NCBI GenBank assembly: GCA_029865895.1
Contig: JARXAN010000006.1
Coordinates: forward strand, 1 to 35,014
Direction: 5' to 3'
DNA length: 35,014 nucleotides
Source of the DNA: Actinomycetota bacterium
Lineage (GTDB): Bacteria > Actinomycetota > Actinomycetes > Actinomycetales > Microbacteriaceae
The translations under genes were made by a program, and so were the position numbers. Positions 1 through 7,369 of this stretch are shown here, piece after piece (position 1 is the stretch's first letter; the number at the start of each line of letters is the position of its first letter). The notes beneath the pieces were generated by a model. It ran no database searches. It saw only the letters and a program-made list of their open reading frames with translations, and was not told where the DNA came from.

Positions 1-980
1 GCAACGCGCTTATCGCAGCAGAGCGCTGGGGTTCCAAAGGCAGCGGCTTCAAAGACCGTCATGCCCTGGGTTTCAAAGCCAATCGAGGTTTGCAGCACGA
101 TATCGGCATCGGCAAAAGCCTGCAGCATCTGCTCGCGATCCACTCGGCCGTTGAAACTCACCTTGTGGCCGATGCGCAACGTTCTAACCAGGCTCTTGGC
201 TGGTTTCTCCAGTGCTCCGGTGCCGTAGATCACCAACTCGGCGTCGAGATTGGCCTTCTTGAAGGCTCGAATGGTCTGAAGTAGACGCTTTTCGCGCAGG
301 AATCTTCCGGCCCAAATGAACTGAACCGGCTTGTTTGGCACTTCGGTTTGACGCTTGAGACCGGCCACCGAGTCATCGTCCACACCGTTGATCATCACCG
401 TGACGTTCTTGGAGATGCCGTGCTCTTCGATGGTCTTGGCAAAGTGGGAGCTTGGGGCCAACACCAAATCCGCATGCGGATAGGTGATTGCCATGTACTC
501 CCAGCCATCGTTGGCAGCCTTTTTGGGCTGGCCGGAAACCGCGCAGTATTTCTTGGCGGCAAAGTTGAAAAGGCGTGCGTTTAGGCGCTTGCCGATAATG
601 CGCTCCAGCACCACATCGATGTTGGTGTGGGCGTGGTGGATCAGCGGAATATTGTGCTTTTTGGCAAGTGCTAGTGAGACGGCTGCGGCGGCAAAGTCAC
701 CTTGCAGGTGGATCACATCAAACTTCTGCTCTTCAAAGACGGCAGCTGCCACCTCATAGGCCTCCTCCATGTCCCAAACCGCGGAGTACTCGCCATCTGG
801 GCTGAGTCTTCTGGAGGGCAGGATGACGGTGTCGTCATCGGCAAGTGCATTGGCAGATTTGGGTGCGAAGACAGTTACCGTCAGTCCCGCGCGTTCTAGA
901 AACTTCCGCTGCAGCCTGACTGAGGTCTGGACCCCACCCAGGCTCATCGGATGCTGATCCATAAAGATCGCTATGTGCAA
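1..980 (-). CDS. Glycosyltransferase family 4 (GT-B), C-terminus cut off by the window edge
   Basis: Manual translation of the minus strand from a TTG at 980 (preceded by AAAGGTGAG): LHIAIFMDQHPMSLGGVQTSVRLQRKFLERAGLTVTVFAPKSANA...; later INGVD...FIWAGRFLREKRL and a Glu-containing FEAAAFGTPAL motif typical of GT4. Not in the ORF track because it is open at position 1. Confidence 0.88.
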   Translation of the reverse strand, partial: MHIAIFMDQHPMSLGGVQTSVRLQRKFLERAGLTVTVFAPKSANALADDDTVILPSRRLSPDGEYSAVWDMEEAYEVAAAVFEEQKFDVIHLQGDFAAAAVSLALAKKHNIPLIHHAHTNIDVVLERIIGKRLNARLFNFAAKKYCAVSGQPKKAANDGWEYMAITYPHADLVLAPSSHFAKTIEEHGISKNVTVMINGVDDDSVAGLKRQTEVPNKPVQFIWAGRFLREKRLLQTIRAFKKANLDAELVIYGTGALEKPAKSLVRTLRIGHKVSFNGRVDREQMLQAFADADIVLQTSIGFETQGMTVFEAAAFGTPALCCDKRV

Positions 981-1025
981 GAACTCACCTTTGCTTGTGC
1001 CTTAGGAATGCTAGCAAGAAAGCAG

Positions 1026-1034
1026 TTATCCACA
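1026..1034 (+). promoter_or_regulatory. Single perfect DnaA-box-like 9-mer TTATCCACA
   Basis: Exact match to TTATNCACA in the intergenic region between the glycosyltransferase and the TA operon. Confidence 0.35.
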
Positions 1035-1080
1035 GATTAGGCAAGGGCCTAGCGGTCAAATGGACATTCACCTAATATGC

Positions 1081-1099
1081 GTACGTAATCATGTACGTA
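1081..1099. promoter_or_regulatory. Candidate TA-operon operator: two GTACGTA sites 12 bp apart
   Basis: GTACGTA at 1081-1087 and 1093-1099 (each with palindromic TACGTA core), directly before the antitoxin SD GGAG and GTG start. Confidence 0.5.
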
Positions 1100-1109
1100 A
1101 GGAGACACC

Positions 1110-1382
1110 GTGGCCATCACACTAACTGCCTTTCGCCAGAACCTATACAAGTTCGTCAAGCAGGTGCTGGAGGATGAGACCGGCAGTATTCCAATCAGCA
1201 CCCGCAAGGGTGAAGTGGTTTTGGTAAATGCCGCCGAGCTAAATAGCCTTCGCGAATTCCACCACCTCTTTTCATCCCCCGCTAATGCAAAGGCATTGCT
1301 AGAGAGCTTAGAAAGAGCCGAAGCGGGCGACTACAAGGTTGTGACCATGGCGGAGCTTCATGCTCTGGCCAAGGGCGAGTAA
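1110..1382 (+). CDS. Antitoxin, YefM/Phd family
   Basis: MAITLTAFRQNLYKFVKQVLEDETGSIPISTRKGEVVLVNAAELNSLRE...; 90 aa, GTG start, SD GGAG, immediately followed by a YoeB-like toxin. Confidence 0.85.
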   Translation: MAITLTAFRQNLYKFVKQVLEDETGSIPISTRKGEVVLVNAAELNSLREFHHLFSSPANAKALLESLERAEAGDYKVVTMAELHALAKGE

Positions 1383-1636
1383 TGCAGCTCACCTTTGACC
1401 CGGTTGCCTGGGAAGAGTATTCGTGGTGGCTGGCAAACGATCGAAAGACTTTGGTTCGGATCAACAAGCTTTTGGATGATGTTTTGAGAAATCCAAGATC
1501 GGGCATCGGTAAACCTGAGCAATTGCGTGGTTTCGATGCGGAGGTTTGGTCGCGCAGGATCACTCTGGAACACAGATTGGTCTATCGCGTGACCCCAGAA
1601 TCCGTCACTGTCCTGACCTGTAAACACCACTACTAA
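1382..1636 (+). CDS. Toxin, YoeB/Txe family mRNA endonuclease
   Basis: 84 aa, MQLTFDPVAWEEYSWWLANDRKTLVRINKLLDDVLRNP...G.GKPEQL...WSRRITLEHRLVYRV...CKHHY; typical YoeB motifs and C-terminal HHY. Overlaps antitoxin stop by 1 nt. Confidence 0.92.
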   Translation: MQLTFDPVAWEEYSWWLANDRKTLVRINKLLDDVLRNPRSGIGKPEQLRGFDAEVWSRRITLEHRLVYRVTPESVTVLTCKHHY

Positions 1637-1640
1637 AGGG

Positions 1641-1670
1641 AAATGCCCCCCGGTTTCCCGAGGGGCATTT
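1641..1670. terminator. Bidirectional hairpin terminator between yoeB-like gene and PTS EIIC
   Basis: AAATGCCCC-CCGGTTTCCCGA-GGGGCATTT inverted repeat followed by CTAGTTTGTTT; sits between convergent genes. Confidence 0.75.
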
Positions 1671-1685
1671 CTAGTTTGTTTCTAG

Positions 1686-2804
1686 TTACTTCTTTGCACC
1701 GATGCCCTTGGCCACAAGAACCAATAGAGCGGTTACAACGGTACCGATAGCAATAGCTAGAACGTAGGTTAGCCAGTCGCTCACCAGTGGGAACACGAAG
1801 ATTCCACCGTGAGGTGCACGTAGCTCGTTGCCGAATAGGGCAACTAGTGCACCGGTGATACCGGAACCGATCATGATCGATGGGATAACGCGAACTGGGT
1901 CAGCAGCTGCGAATGGGATTGCACCCTCAGAGATGAAGGATGCACCTAGTAGCCATGCAGCCTTGCCGTTCTCCTGCTCAGACTCGCTGAATGCCTTCTT
2001 ACGTAGGTTGGTAGCAAGAGCTAGACCTAGTGGAGGAGTCATACCAGCGGCCATAACGATCGCCATGATCTGGAACTCGGTTGCAGATACTGCAGCACCT
2101 GCAGTAGCCAAACCGGTAACAGCGAAGGTGTAAGCAACCTTGTTAACTGGGCCACCCATGTCGAATGCCATCATTAGACCAAGGATTAGACCTAGAACTG
2201 CCAGTGCGCCACCCGATAGGCCGTTTAGCCAAGAGGTTAGACCGGTGATTAGGCCAGAAACTGGAGCCTTTAGAACTAGCACCATTGCTAGACCAGTGAT
2301 CAGCGATGCTAGTAGTGGGATAACCACAACTGGCATAACTGGCTTGATCCAGTTGGCTACCTTCCAGCGGGAGATCCAAAGAGCTACACCACCAGCGATG
2401 AAACCACCAAGGATTGCTCCTAGGAAGCCGGTGCCGGTGCCCAGTGGGTTACCGTCTAGACCAGTTGCCAATGCACCAGCTACGAATCCAGGAACTAGAC
2501 CAGGGCGGTCTGCGATTGCGTAGGCGATGTATGCAGCTAGAACTGGAACGAAGAATGCGAATGCAGCCTTACCGAACCAGAAGATAACGAATGCCCAGTA
2601 ACCGATGTTCAAGAAATCGTAGTCACCGGCGATCTGCATCTTTTCTGCGTCGTAGGCGTGGATGCCGTCAGTTCCAAACCCGATTGAACCGAGTAGGAAT
2701 CCGATGGCAATAAGGATTCCACCTGCTGCAACAAATGGAATCATGTATGAAACACCAGTCATCAACCATTGACGAATCTTGGTGGCAGTGCTTGCGCTAC
2801 TCAC
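1686..2804 (-). CDS. PTS fructose-type transporter subunit EIIC
   Basis: 372 aa multi-TM protein: TGVSYMIPFVAAGGILIAIGFLLG...FDMGGPVNKVAY...PHGGIFVFPL; GTG start with SD AGGAGG. Confidence 0.9.
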   Translation of the reverse strand: MSSASTATKIRQWLMTGVSYMIPFVAAGGILIAIGFLLGSIGFGTDGIHAYDAEKMQIAGDYDFLNIGYWAFVIFWFGKAAFAFFVPVLAAYIAYAIADRPGLVPGFVAGALATGLDGNPLGTGTGFLGAILGGFIAGGVALWISRWKVANWIKPVMPVVVIPLLASLITGLAMVLVLKAPVSGLITGLTSWLNGLSGGALAVLGLILGLMMAFDMGGPVNKVAYTFAVTGLATAGAAVSATEFQIMAIVMAAGMTPPLGLALATNLRKKAFSESEQENGKAAWLLGASFISEGAIPFAAADPVRVIPSIMIGSGITGALVALFGNELRAPHGGIFVFPLVSDWLTYVLAIAIGTVVTALLVLVAKGIGAKK

Positions 2805-2832
2805 TATGGGCCTCCTATAGCTCCATTGCTTT

Positions 2833-2856
2833 CCCAGATCGCAGTTGCGATCTAGG
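2833..2856 (-). other. Intercistronic hairpin between EIIB and EIIC
   Basis: AGATCGCA-GT-TGCGATCT (2836-2853), 9 nt downstream of the EIIB stop; stem can extend with CC/GG across one mismatch. Confidence 0.55.
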
Positions 2857-2861
2857 CGTTG

Positions 2862-3287
2862 TTACTTTTTGCCAAATAGGCCTCCGAAGAAGCCACCCTT
2901 CTTTTCTTTTGGTTCAGAAGGAGTCTTTGCCTCCGCTGCCTTGGCCGAAGATGCTTCTCCAACCTTGGCGGCGGTACCGTCGGCAGCTGCCTGAAGCACC
3001 TGCTCGACGAGCTCTACTGCGCTCTTCATGGCCTTTGCCACACCCACCTGGATGTATGGCTTGCCATTGAAGCGATCGCGATCCTTGACCTCTAGGTCAA
3101 CCGCGAAAATTACGGCGTCTGCCGAGTCGATAACGTCCTGCTTTAGCGGGTTTGAACCTGCAGAACCCTGAGTCTCAACGATTACCTCGTGGCCCAGCTT
3201 CTTGCCAGCCTGCTCGAGCGCCTCAGCTGCCATGTAGGTGTGGGCGATTCCTGTGATGCAAGAAGTTACGCAAACTACTTTTGCCAT
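2862..3287 (-). CDS. PTS fructose-type transporter subunit EIIB
   Basis: MAKVVCVTSCITGIAHTYMAAEALEQAGKKLGHEVIVETQGSAGS: EIIB-fru active site CxTGIAHTYMAAE; Ala/Lys-rich C-terminal tail. Confidence 0.93.
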   Translation of the reverse strand: MAKVVCVTSCITGIAHTYMAAEALEQAGKKLGHEVIVETQGSAGSNPLKQDVIDSADAVIFAVDLEVKDRDRFNGKPYIQVGVAKAMKSAVELVEQVLQAAADGTAAKVGEASSAKAAEAKTPSEPKEKKGGFFGGLFGKK

Positions 3288-3739
3288 TATTTCTGGACCT
3301 CCTTGGTCACAATCTCTGCGATCTGAGCTGCGCTGGTCTCCGCGCGCAGACGGTCACGAAACTCTTCGTGCATGATCTTGCGAGCCAGCGAACCCAGAAT
3401 CTCCAGGTGGGTGTTTTCGCCTGATGCAGGGGCTGCAATCAGGAAGATCAGGTGGGATGCGCCATCGTCTGCACCGAAGTCGATGCCCTTGCTGGTGGTC
3501 GCCACTGCAACAGATGGGATGGTTACCAAATCCGACTGGGCGTGAGGGATAGCAACGCCACCCTCGATGCCGGTTGGGAAGTGCTCCTCGCGGGCTGCAA
3601 CTGCGGCAAGGTACTCGTCTAGACCAGTTAGGCGGCCGGCGGCCATAAGGCGCTCAGCAAGCTGGCGCACGGCCTGCTCTTTGGTGGTTGCGTCGATCTC
3701 GACAATAACGATTTCTTCAGTGGTTATGGGGTGTGTCAT
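3287..3739 (-). CDS. PTS fructose/mannitol-type subunit EIIA (EIIA-Ntr/Fru fold)
   Basis: 150 aa: TGIEGGVAIPHAQSDLVTIPSVAVATTSKGIDFGADDGASHLIFLIAAP, the EIIA-fru His motif (IPHA). Stop/start overlap with EIIB. Confidence 0.92.
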   Translation of the reverse strand: MTHPITTEEIVIVEIDATTKEQAVRQLAERLMAAGRLTGLDEYLAAVAAREEHFPTGIEGGVAIPHAQSDLVTIPSVAVATTSKGIDFGADDGASHLIFLIAAPASGENTHLEILGSLARKIMHEEFRDRLRAETSAAQIAEIVTKEVQK

Positions 3740-3823
3740 GTTTTCCTTGCACTACGGAGACGTAAGACCCAAACATTAGCTGTTGACGTCATGCGCTCCG
3801 TTGCGCAGACCCCCTCTCCAAAC

Positions 3824-3858
3824 TGGAAGCGGTTACTTACTGTTGGAAACAATTTATA
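3824..3858 (-). promoter_or_regulatory. Candidate PTS promoter and LacI-type operator
   Basis: Minus strand TATAAA at 3858-3853 and GGTAACCGCTTCC around 3834-3827 with a CG-centred AACCGCTT core, upstream of EIIA. Motif-level evidence only. Confidence 0.3.
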
Positions 3859-3987
3859 CAGGTTGCTCTCAGTTCGAAGGGTGATTTGAACAGTATTTGT
3901 CTAAATTTACCGCTCACATTTTGTAGCTTGTCTACAAGAGGGCCTAAACAACGGGTTGAAGGTTATGAAAAAAGTTCCAGAAAACCG

Positions 3988-4371
3988 CTATTTGGTTTTG
4001 CGATCTTGGACTGGAGCCTTCCAAGCCCAGTAAAGAAGCGGAAGTTGCAGTGGCAGCCTCAGCCAGGCGATCAGCGCAATGTCCGGATTTGAGCTCAAGC
4101 TGTCTATTGCAAACCACCAGTTCGCCGGCCAAACCGCCAGCAGAGTGATGAACGTGAGCATTGGTGCCCAGCGCTGTTTGAAGATCAATCCCAGCGCTGC
4201 CGCCAGCTCCATGACGCCCGAAATCACAATGAGTTCAGTCTGAAAAGGTAGCCAGGGCGGCATTAGCCAAACGAATGCAGCTGGGTTGATTAGGTGCAGC
4301 ACACCCGAGGCTAGAAATAATGCGGCAACAACCAGTGCGCCAATTCTCAGCCCTAGCGCTTTGCGAGCCAC
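3988..4371 (-). CDS. DoxX-family small integral membrane protein
   Basis: 127 aa, 4 predicted TM helices; RIGALVVAALFLASGVLHLINPAAFVWLMPPWLPFQTELIVISGVMELAAALGLIF. GTG start; overlaps the SDR 3' end by 19 nt. Confidence 0.75.
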   Translation of the reverse strand: MARKALGLRIGALVVAALFLASGVLHLINPAAFVWLMPPWLPFQTELIVISGVMELAAALGLIFKQRWAPMLTFITLLAVWPANWWFAIDSLSSNPDIALIAWLRLPLQLPLLYWAWKAPVQDRKTK

Positions 4372-5168
4372 AGCACGAACCCGTCTAGCCAGCTTCTAGG
4401 CATCACGTAGAACACCAGCTTTAGGGCTCGAACATCCCAAGAAACCGGGTAGTGCGCCCTTGGCCTGCGAGCGGTGGCAGCCCTGACCATGGTCTTAATG
4501 GTCTTGTTTGGTCCCGGGGAGATGCGATAAAGGCCACCGAGCCACTTGTTTAGCCCTGCCATTACCTGGTCATAATCTCCAACTGCGCGACCTGACTCCA
4601 GTAAACCAAAGGCGACAGCACCAAAGTTGGTCTTCGAGGTTCCTGGTTCGACCGTGCTGACGCGGATGCCAAGCCAGCGAGTTTCTTGCCTGAGCGCATT
4701 GGCAACCGCCTTGACGGCGTGCTTGGTGGCGGCATACCAACCCAGCCCGGCAAGCGAAACGTGTCCCACCACCGAGGTGGTCATGATGATGCGGCCGGAT
4801 TTCTGCTTGCGCATTTGTGGCAGCACAGCACGAATTGAGTTCTCAACGCCAAAGACGTTCACTTCAAAGATTCTTCTAACTTCTTCGGGGGTGGTTTCCT
4901 CAACCGAGGAGAAGTTGCCGTACCCGGCATTAGCGACCATTAGGTCGATGCGTCCGTGATCTGCGATGGCTTCTTTCACCACGGCATCAACATCTGAGCG
5001 GTTGGTGACATCCATACGGCGGGCAATCGCCCCGAATTCGCTGGTTTTCTCTACCGCTACCGAATCTCGGTCGGTGGCATAAACCACCCAACCCCGGTCG
5101 GTTAGCTCTTTGGCGAGACCCAGGCCGAAGCCAGAACCGGCTCCGGTAATAATGGCGACATTGCTCAT
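4353..5168 (-). CDS. Short-chain dehydrogenase/reductase (SDR family)
   Basis: [22 protein letters not shown] (TGxxxGxG), NAGYG, and YAATKHAVK (YxxxK) motifs. Start set at the ATG at 5168 (preceded by GGAAACT). Confidence 0.93.
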   Translation of the reverse strand: MSNVAIITGAGSGFGLGLAKELTDRGWVVYATDRDSVAVEKTSEFGAIARRMDVTNRSDVDAVVKEAIADHGRIDLMVANAGYGNFSSVEETTPEEVRRIFEVNVFGVENSIRAVLPQMRKQKSGRIIMTTSVVGHVSLAGLGWYAATKHAVKAVANALRQETRWLGIRVSTVEPGTSKTNFGAVAFGLLESGRAVGDYDQVMAGLNKWLGGLYRISPGPNKTIKTMVRAATARRPRAHYPVSWDVRALKLVFYVMPRSWLDGFVLWLAKR

Positions 5169-5217
5169 AGTTTCCAACTTAGCTCCTTATCAGAGCGCTG
5201 CGTGGCAGAATTGTCCA

Positions 5218-5748
5218 ATGACTTCTCACACTTCAGTAGCAACTCTGCACACCAACCACGGCGTAATCAAGGTAAACCTGTTTGGACTGCACGCCCCAAA
5301 GACCGTAGCAAACTTCGAGGGCCTAGCAACCGGCGCGATCGAGTGGAAAGACCCGCGCACCGGCGAGACCCACACCGGCAAGCCGCTTTATGACGGCGTA
5401 ATCTTCCACCGCATCATCGAAGGCTTCATGCTCCAAGGTGGCGACCCTACCGGCACCGGCATGGGCGGACCTGGCTACCAGTTCGGCGATGAGATTCACT
5501 CAGAACTTACTTTCCAGGAGCCATACAAGTTGGCAATGGCAAACGCCGGTCCTGGCACCAACGGCTCACAGTTCTTCATCACCGTTGCACCAACCACTTG
5601 GTTGCACGGCAAGCACACCGTATTCGGTGATGTGGTCGATGAGGACAGCCGCAAGGTGGTCGACAAGATCGGTCAGGTTGCCACCGATGGTCGCGACCGT
5701 CCGCTAGACGACGTGGTCATCAAGACCATCACCATCGAAAAGGTCTAA
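5218..5748 (+). CDS. ppiA: Peptidyl-prolyl cis-trans isomerase (cyclophilin A type)
   Basis: [31 protein letters not shown]...[33 protein letters not shown]...[25 protein letters not shown]. Internal ATG at 5218 preferred over the 5110 ORF start, which runs into the divergent SDR. Confidence 0.95.
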   Translation: MTSHTSVATLHTNHGVIKVNLFGLHAPKTVANFEGLATGAIEWKDPRTGETHTGKPLYDGVIFHRIIEGFMLQGGDPTGTGMGGPGYQFGDEIHSELTFQEPYKLAMANAGPGTNGSQFFITVAPTTWLHGKHTVFGDVVDEDSRKVVDKIGQVATDGRDRPLDDVVIKTITIEKV

Positions 5749-6396
5749 TTGGCCTTTCGGCTATCAGCTAGAAAAGCTCCGGTAACCAGCCTTTTGCTGG
5801 TTATCAATGTCTTGATTTGGCTCGGACAGATATCTCCGCTGGGATATCTGTTCACCAATCAGTTCTTCTATGCGCCATTGTTCACGCCTTGGGAGCCTTG
5901 GCGCATGCTCACCGCGGGCTTTGTGCACGACTGGAATAGCCCCTGGCACATCCTCTTAAACTCATACGCCATCTGGATCTTTGGCCAGCAGCTTGAGCCA
6001 ATGCTCGGAAAGTTGCGCTTTTTAGCGCTCTATCTGATTTCGATCTTTGGTGGTTCGGTGGCGGTGTTGCTGCTTTCCGATCCACAAACCCCGGTGGTTG
6101 GTGCATCGGGGGCACTGTTTGGATTGATGGGTGCGTTCTTTATAGTGATCCGCTCAATCGGCGGTAACCCAACCCAGATCTTCTTGCTTATTGCCATCAA
6201 CTTCTCGATGGGCCTCTTCGTTTCGGGGATCTCTTGGGAAGGACACCTGGGTGGCCTGGTTACCGGTTTGGCCATAGCCTCGATTTATGCCGCCACAAGA
6301 AGGCAAAATCAGAAGTTTGCCCAATTCCTGGGAGTTGTTTTGGTGGTCGCAGCGCTAGTTGCTATAACGCTGTGGCGAATTCAAGAGTGGCTCTAG
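5749..6396 (+). CDS. Rhomboid-family intramembrane serine protease
   Basis: 215 aa; HILLNSYAIWIFGQQLEPMLG...VVGASGALFGLMGAFFIV (GASGALFG catalytic Ser), EGHLGGLVTGL (catalytic His). TTG start abuts the ppiA stop. Confidence 0.92.
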   Translation: MAFRLSARKAPVTSLLLVINVLIWLGQISPLGYLFTNQFFYAPLFTPWEPWRMLTAGFVHDWNSPWHILLNSYAIWIFGQQLEPMLGKLRFLALYLISIFGGSVAVLLLSDPQTPVVGASGALFGLMGAFFIVIRSIGGNPTQIFLLIAINFSMGLFVSGISWEGHLGGLVTGLAIASIYAATRRQNQKFAQFLGVVLVVAALVAITLWRIQEWL

Positions 6397-6672
6397 TTAC
6401 TTCCACTTGGTGGTCATGACAAAGCCAATCATGGCGATGCCGAAACCAATCAAGATGTTCCAGTTGCTTAGGTCCAGGAACGATGCGCTACCCAGTGGGT
6501 ACTGAGCGCTAGAGATGTAGAACACCAGAATCCAAAGAAGACCAACGACCATAAGGCCGAACATGGTGATCTTGTACCAGGTTGGGTTCTCTCCCTGCTC
6601 TTCGCCAACAATGGCTGGACGAACAGCTTCCTTTTTCTGGGCTGGCTTACGACGTGAAGTTGATTCAGGCAT
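6397..6672 (-). CDS. crgA: Cell division protein CrgA
   Basis: 91 aa, NPTWYKITMFGLMVVGLLWILVFYISSAQYPLG...NWNILIGFGIAMIGFVMTTKWK; two TM helices and conserved location beside the pknB cluster. Confidence 0.93.
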   Translation of the reverse strand: MPESTSRRKPAQKKEAVRPAIVGEEQGENPTWYKITMFGLMVVGLLWILVFYISSAQYPLGSASFLDLSNWNILIGFGIAMIGFVMTTKWK

Positions 6673-6730
6673 GCCAGAAGTTTATAACCTCAAGACGCAT
6701 CCTGCTCACTCAAGTTAGGCTATTGGGACT

Positions 6731-7369
6731 ATGGTCCGGATTTTGGTGCTCGACAATTACGACAGTTTTGTCTACACGCTCAATGGCTATCTGCAGCAGC
6801 TAGGCGCAAAAACCGAGGTCATTAGAAACGATGCCGTTACCGAGGCCGAACTCCCAGCACTATTGGCCAGATTTGATGCAGTTCTAATCTCTCCGGGACC
6901 TGGCACCCCAGCAGATGCAGGGCTATCGATTCCAACCGTCAAGTTTGCACTCCAGCACAACTACCCGGTGTTTGGGGTCTGCCTTGGCCACCAGGCGATT
7001 GCCGAGGCCATGGGCGCAACCGTAAAGAGCGCACCGGAATTGATGCACGGCAAGATTTCCAAGATCAAGCACAAAGACAGCACGATCTTCCAAGGACTAC
7101 CTCAGGGCTTCAACGCCACCAGATACCACTCGCTAGCGGTGGTCTCTGAGACTGTGCCGGAGGATCTAAAGATCACCGGTCACACCGAATCCGGCGTGAT
7201 TATGAGTTTGCAGCATGTTTCTAAGCCGATTTACGGCGTTCAGTTCCACCCAGAATCGGTAATGACCGAGGGCGGTTACCAGATGTTGGCGAACTGGCTT
7301 GCCACCTTAGGTGAGACCGCAGCCATCGAAAAAGCCAAGCTGCTTAGCCCGAGAATCGAAACTAACTAG
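6731..7369 (+). CDS. trpG/pabA: Anthranilate / aminodeoxychorismate synthase component II (class I glutamine amidotransferase)
   Basis: MVRILVLDNYDSFVYTLNGYLQQLG...LISPGPGTP...VFGVCLGHQAIAEA...GVQFHPESVMTE: Cys-His-Glu triad of TrpG/PabA. Confidence 0.93.
   Translation: MVRILVLDNYDSFVYTLNGYLQQLGAKTEVIRNDAVTEAELPALLARFDAVLISPGPGTPADAGLSIPTVKFALQHNYPVFGVCLGHQAIAEAMGATVKSAPELMHGKISKIKHKDSTIFQGLPQGFNATRYHSLAVVSETVPEDLKITGHTESGVIMSLQHVSKPIYGVQFHPESVMTEGGYQMLANWLATLGETAAIEKAKLLSPRIETN

Noticed and set aside
90-899. Several plus-strand ORFs in the first kilobase
   Set aside because: All lie antisense to the continuous GT4 glycosyltransferase frame that runs off the window edge.
1358-1630. Minus-strand ORFs (1282-1563, 1358-1630) opposite the toxin
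   Set aside because: The plus-strand YefM/YoeB pair explains this DNA; the antisense ORFs have no family features.
2140-2523. 127-aa plus-strand ORF
   Set aside because: Antisense to the confident EIIC gene, Pro/Arg/Thr-rich low-complexity translation, no recognisable motif; a codon-bias shadow ORF.
3981-3999. AAAACC...GGTTTT hairpin at the DoxX 3' end as a terminator
   Set aside because: Short 6-bp AT-rich stem with the T-run 9 nt away; too weak to call.
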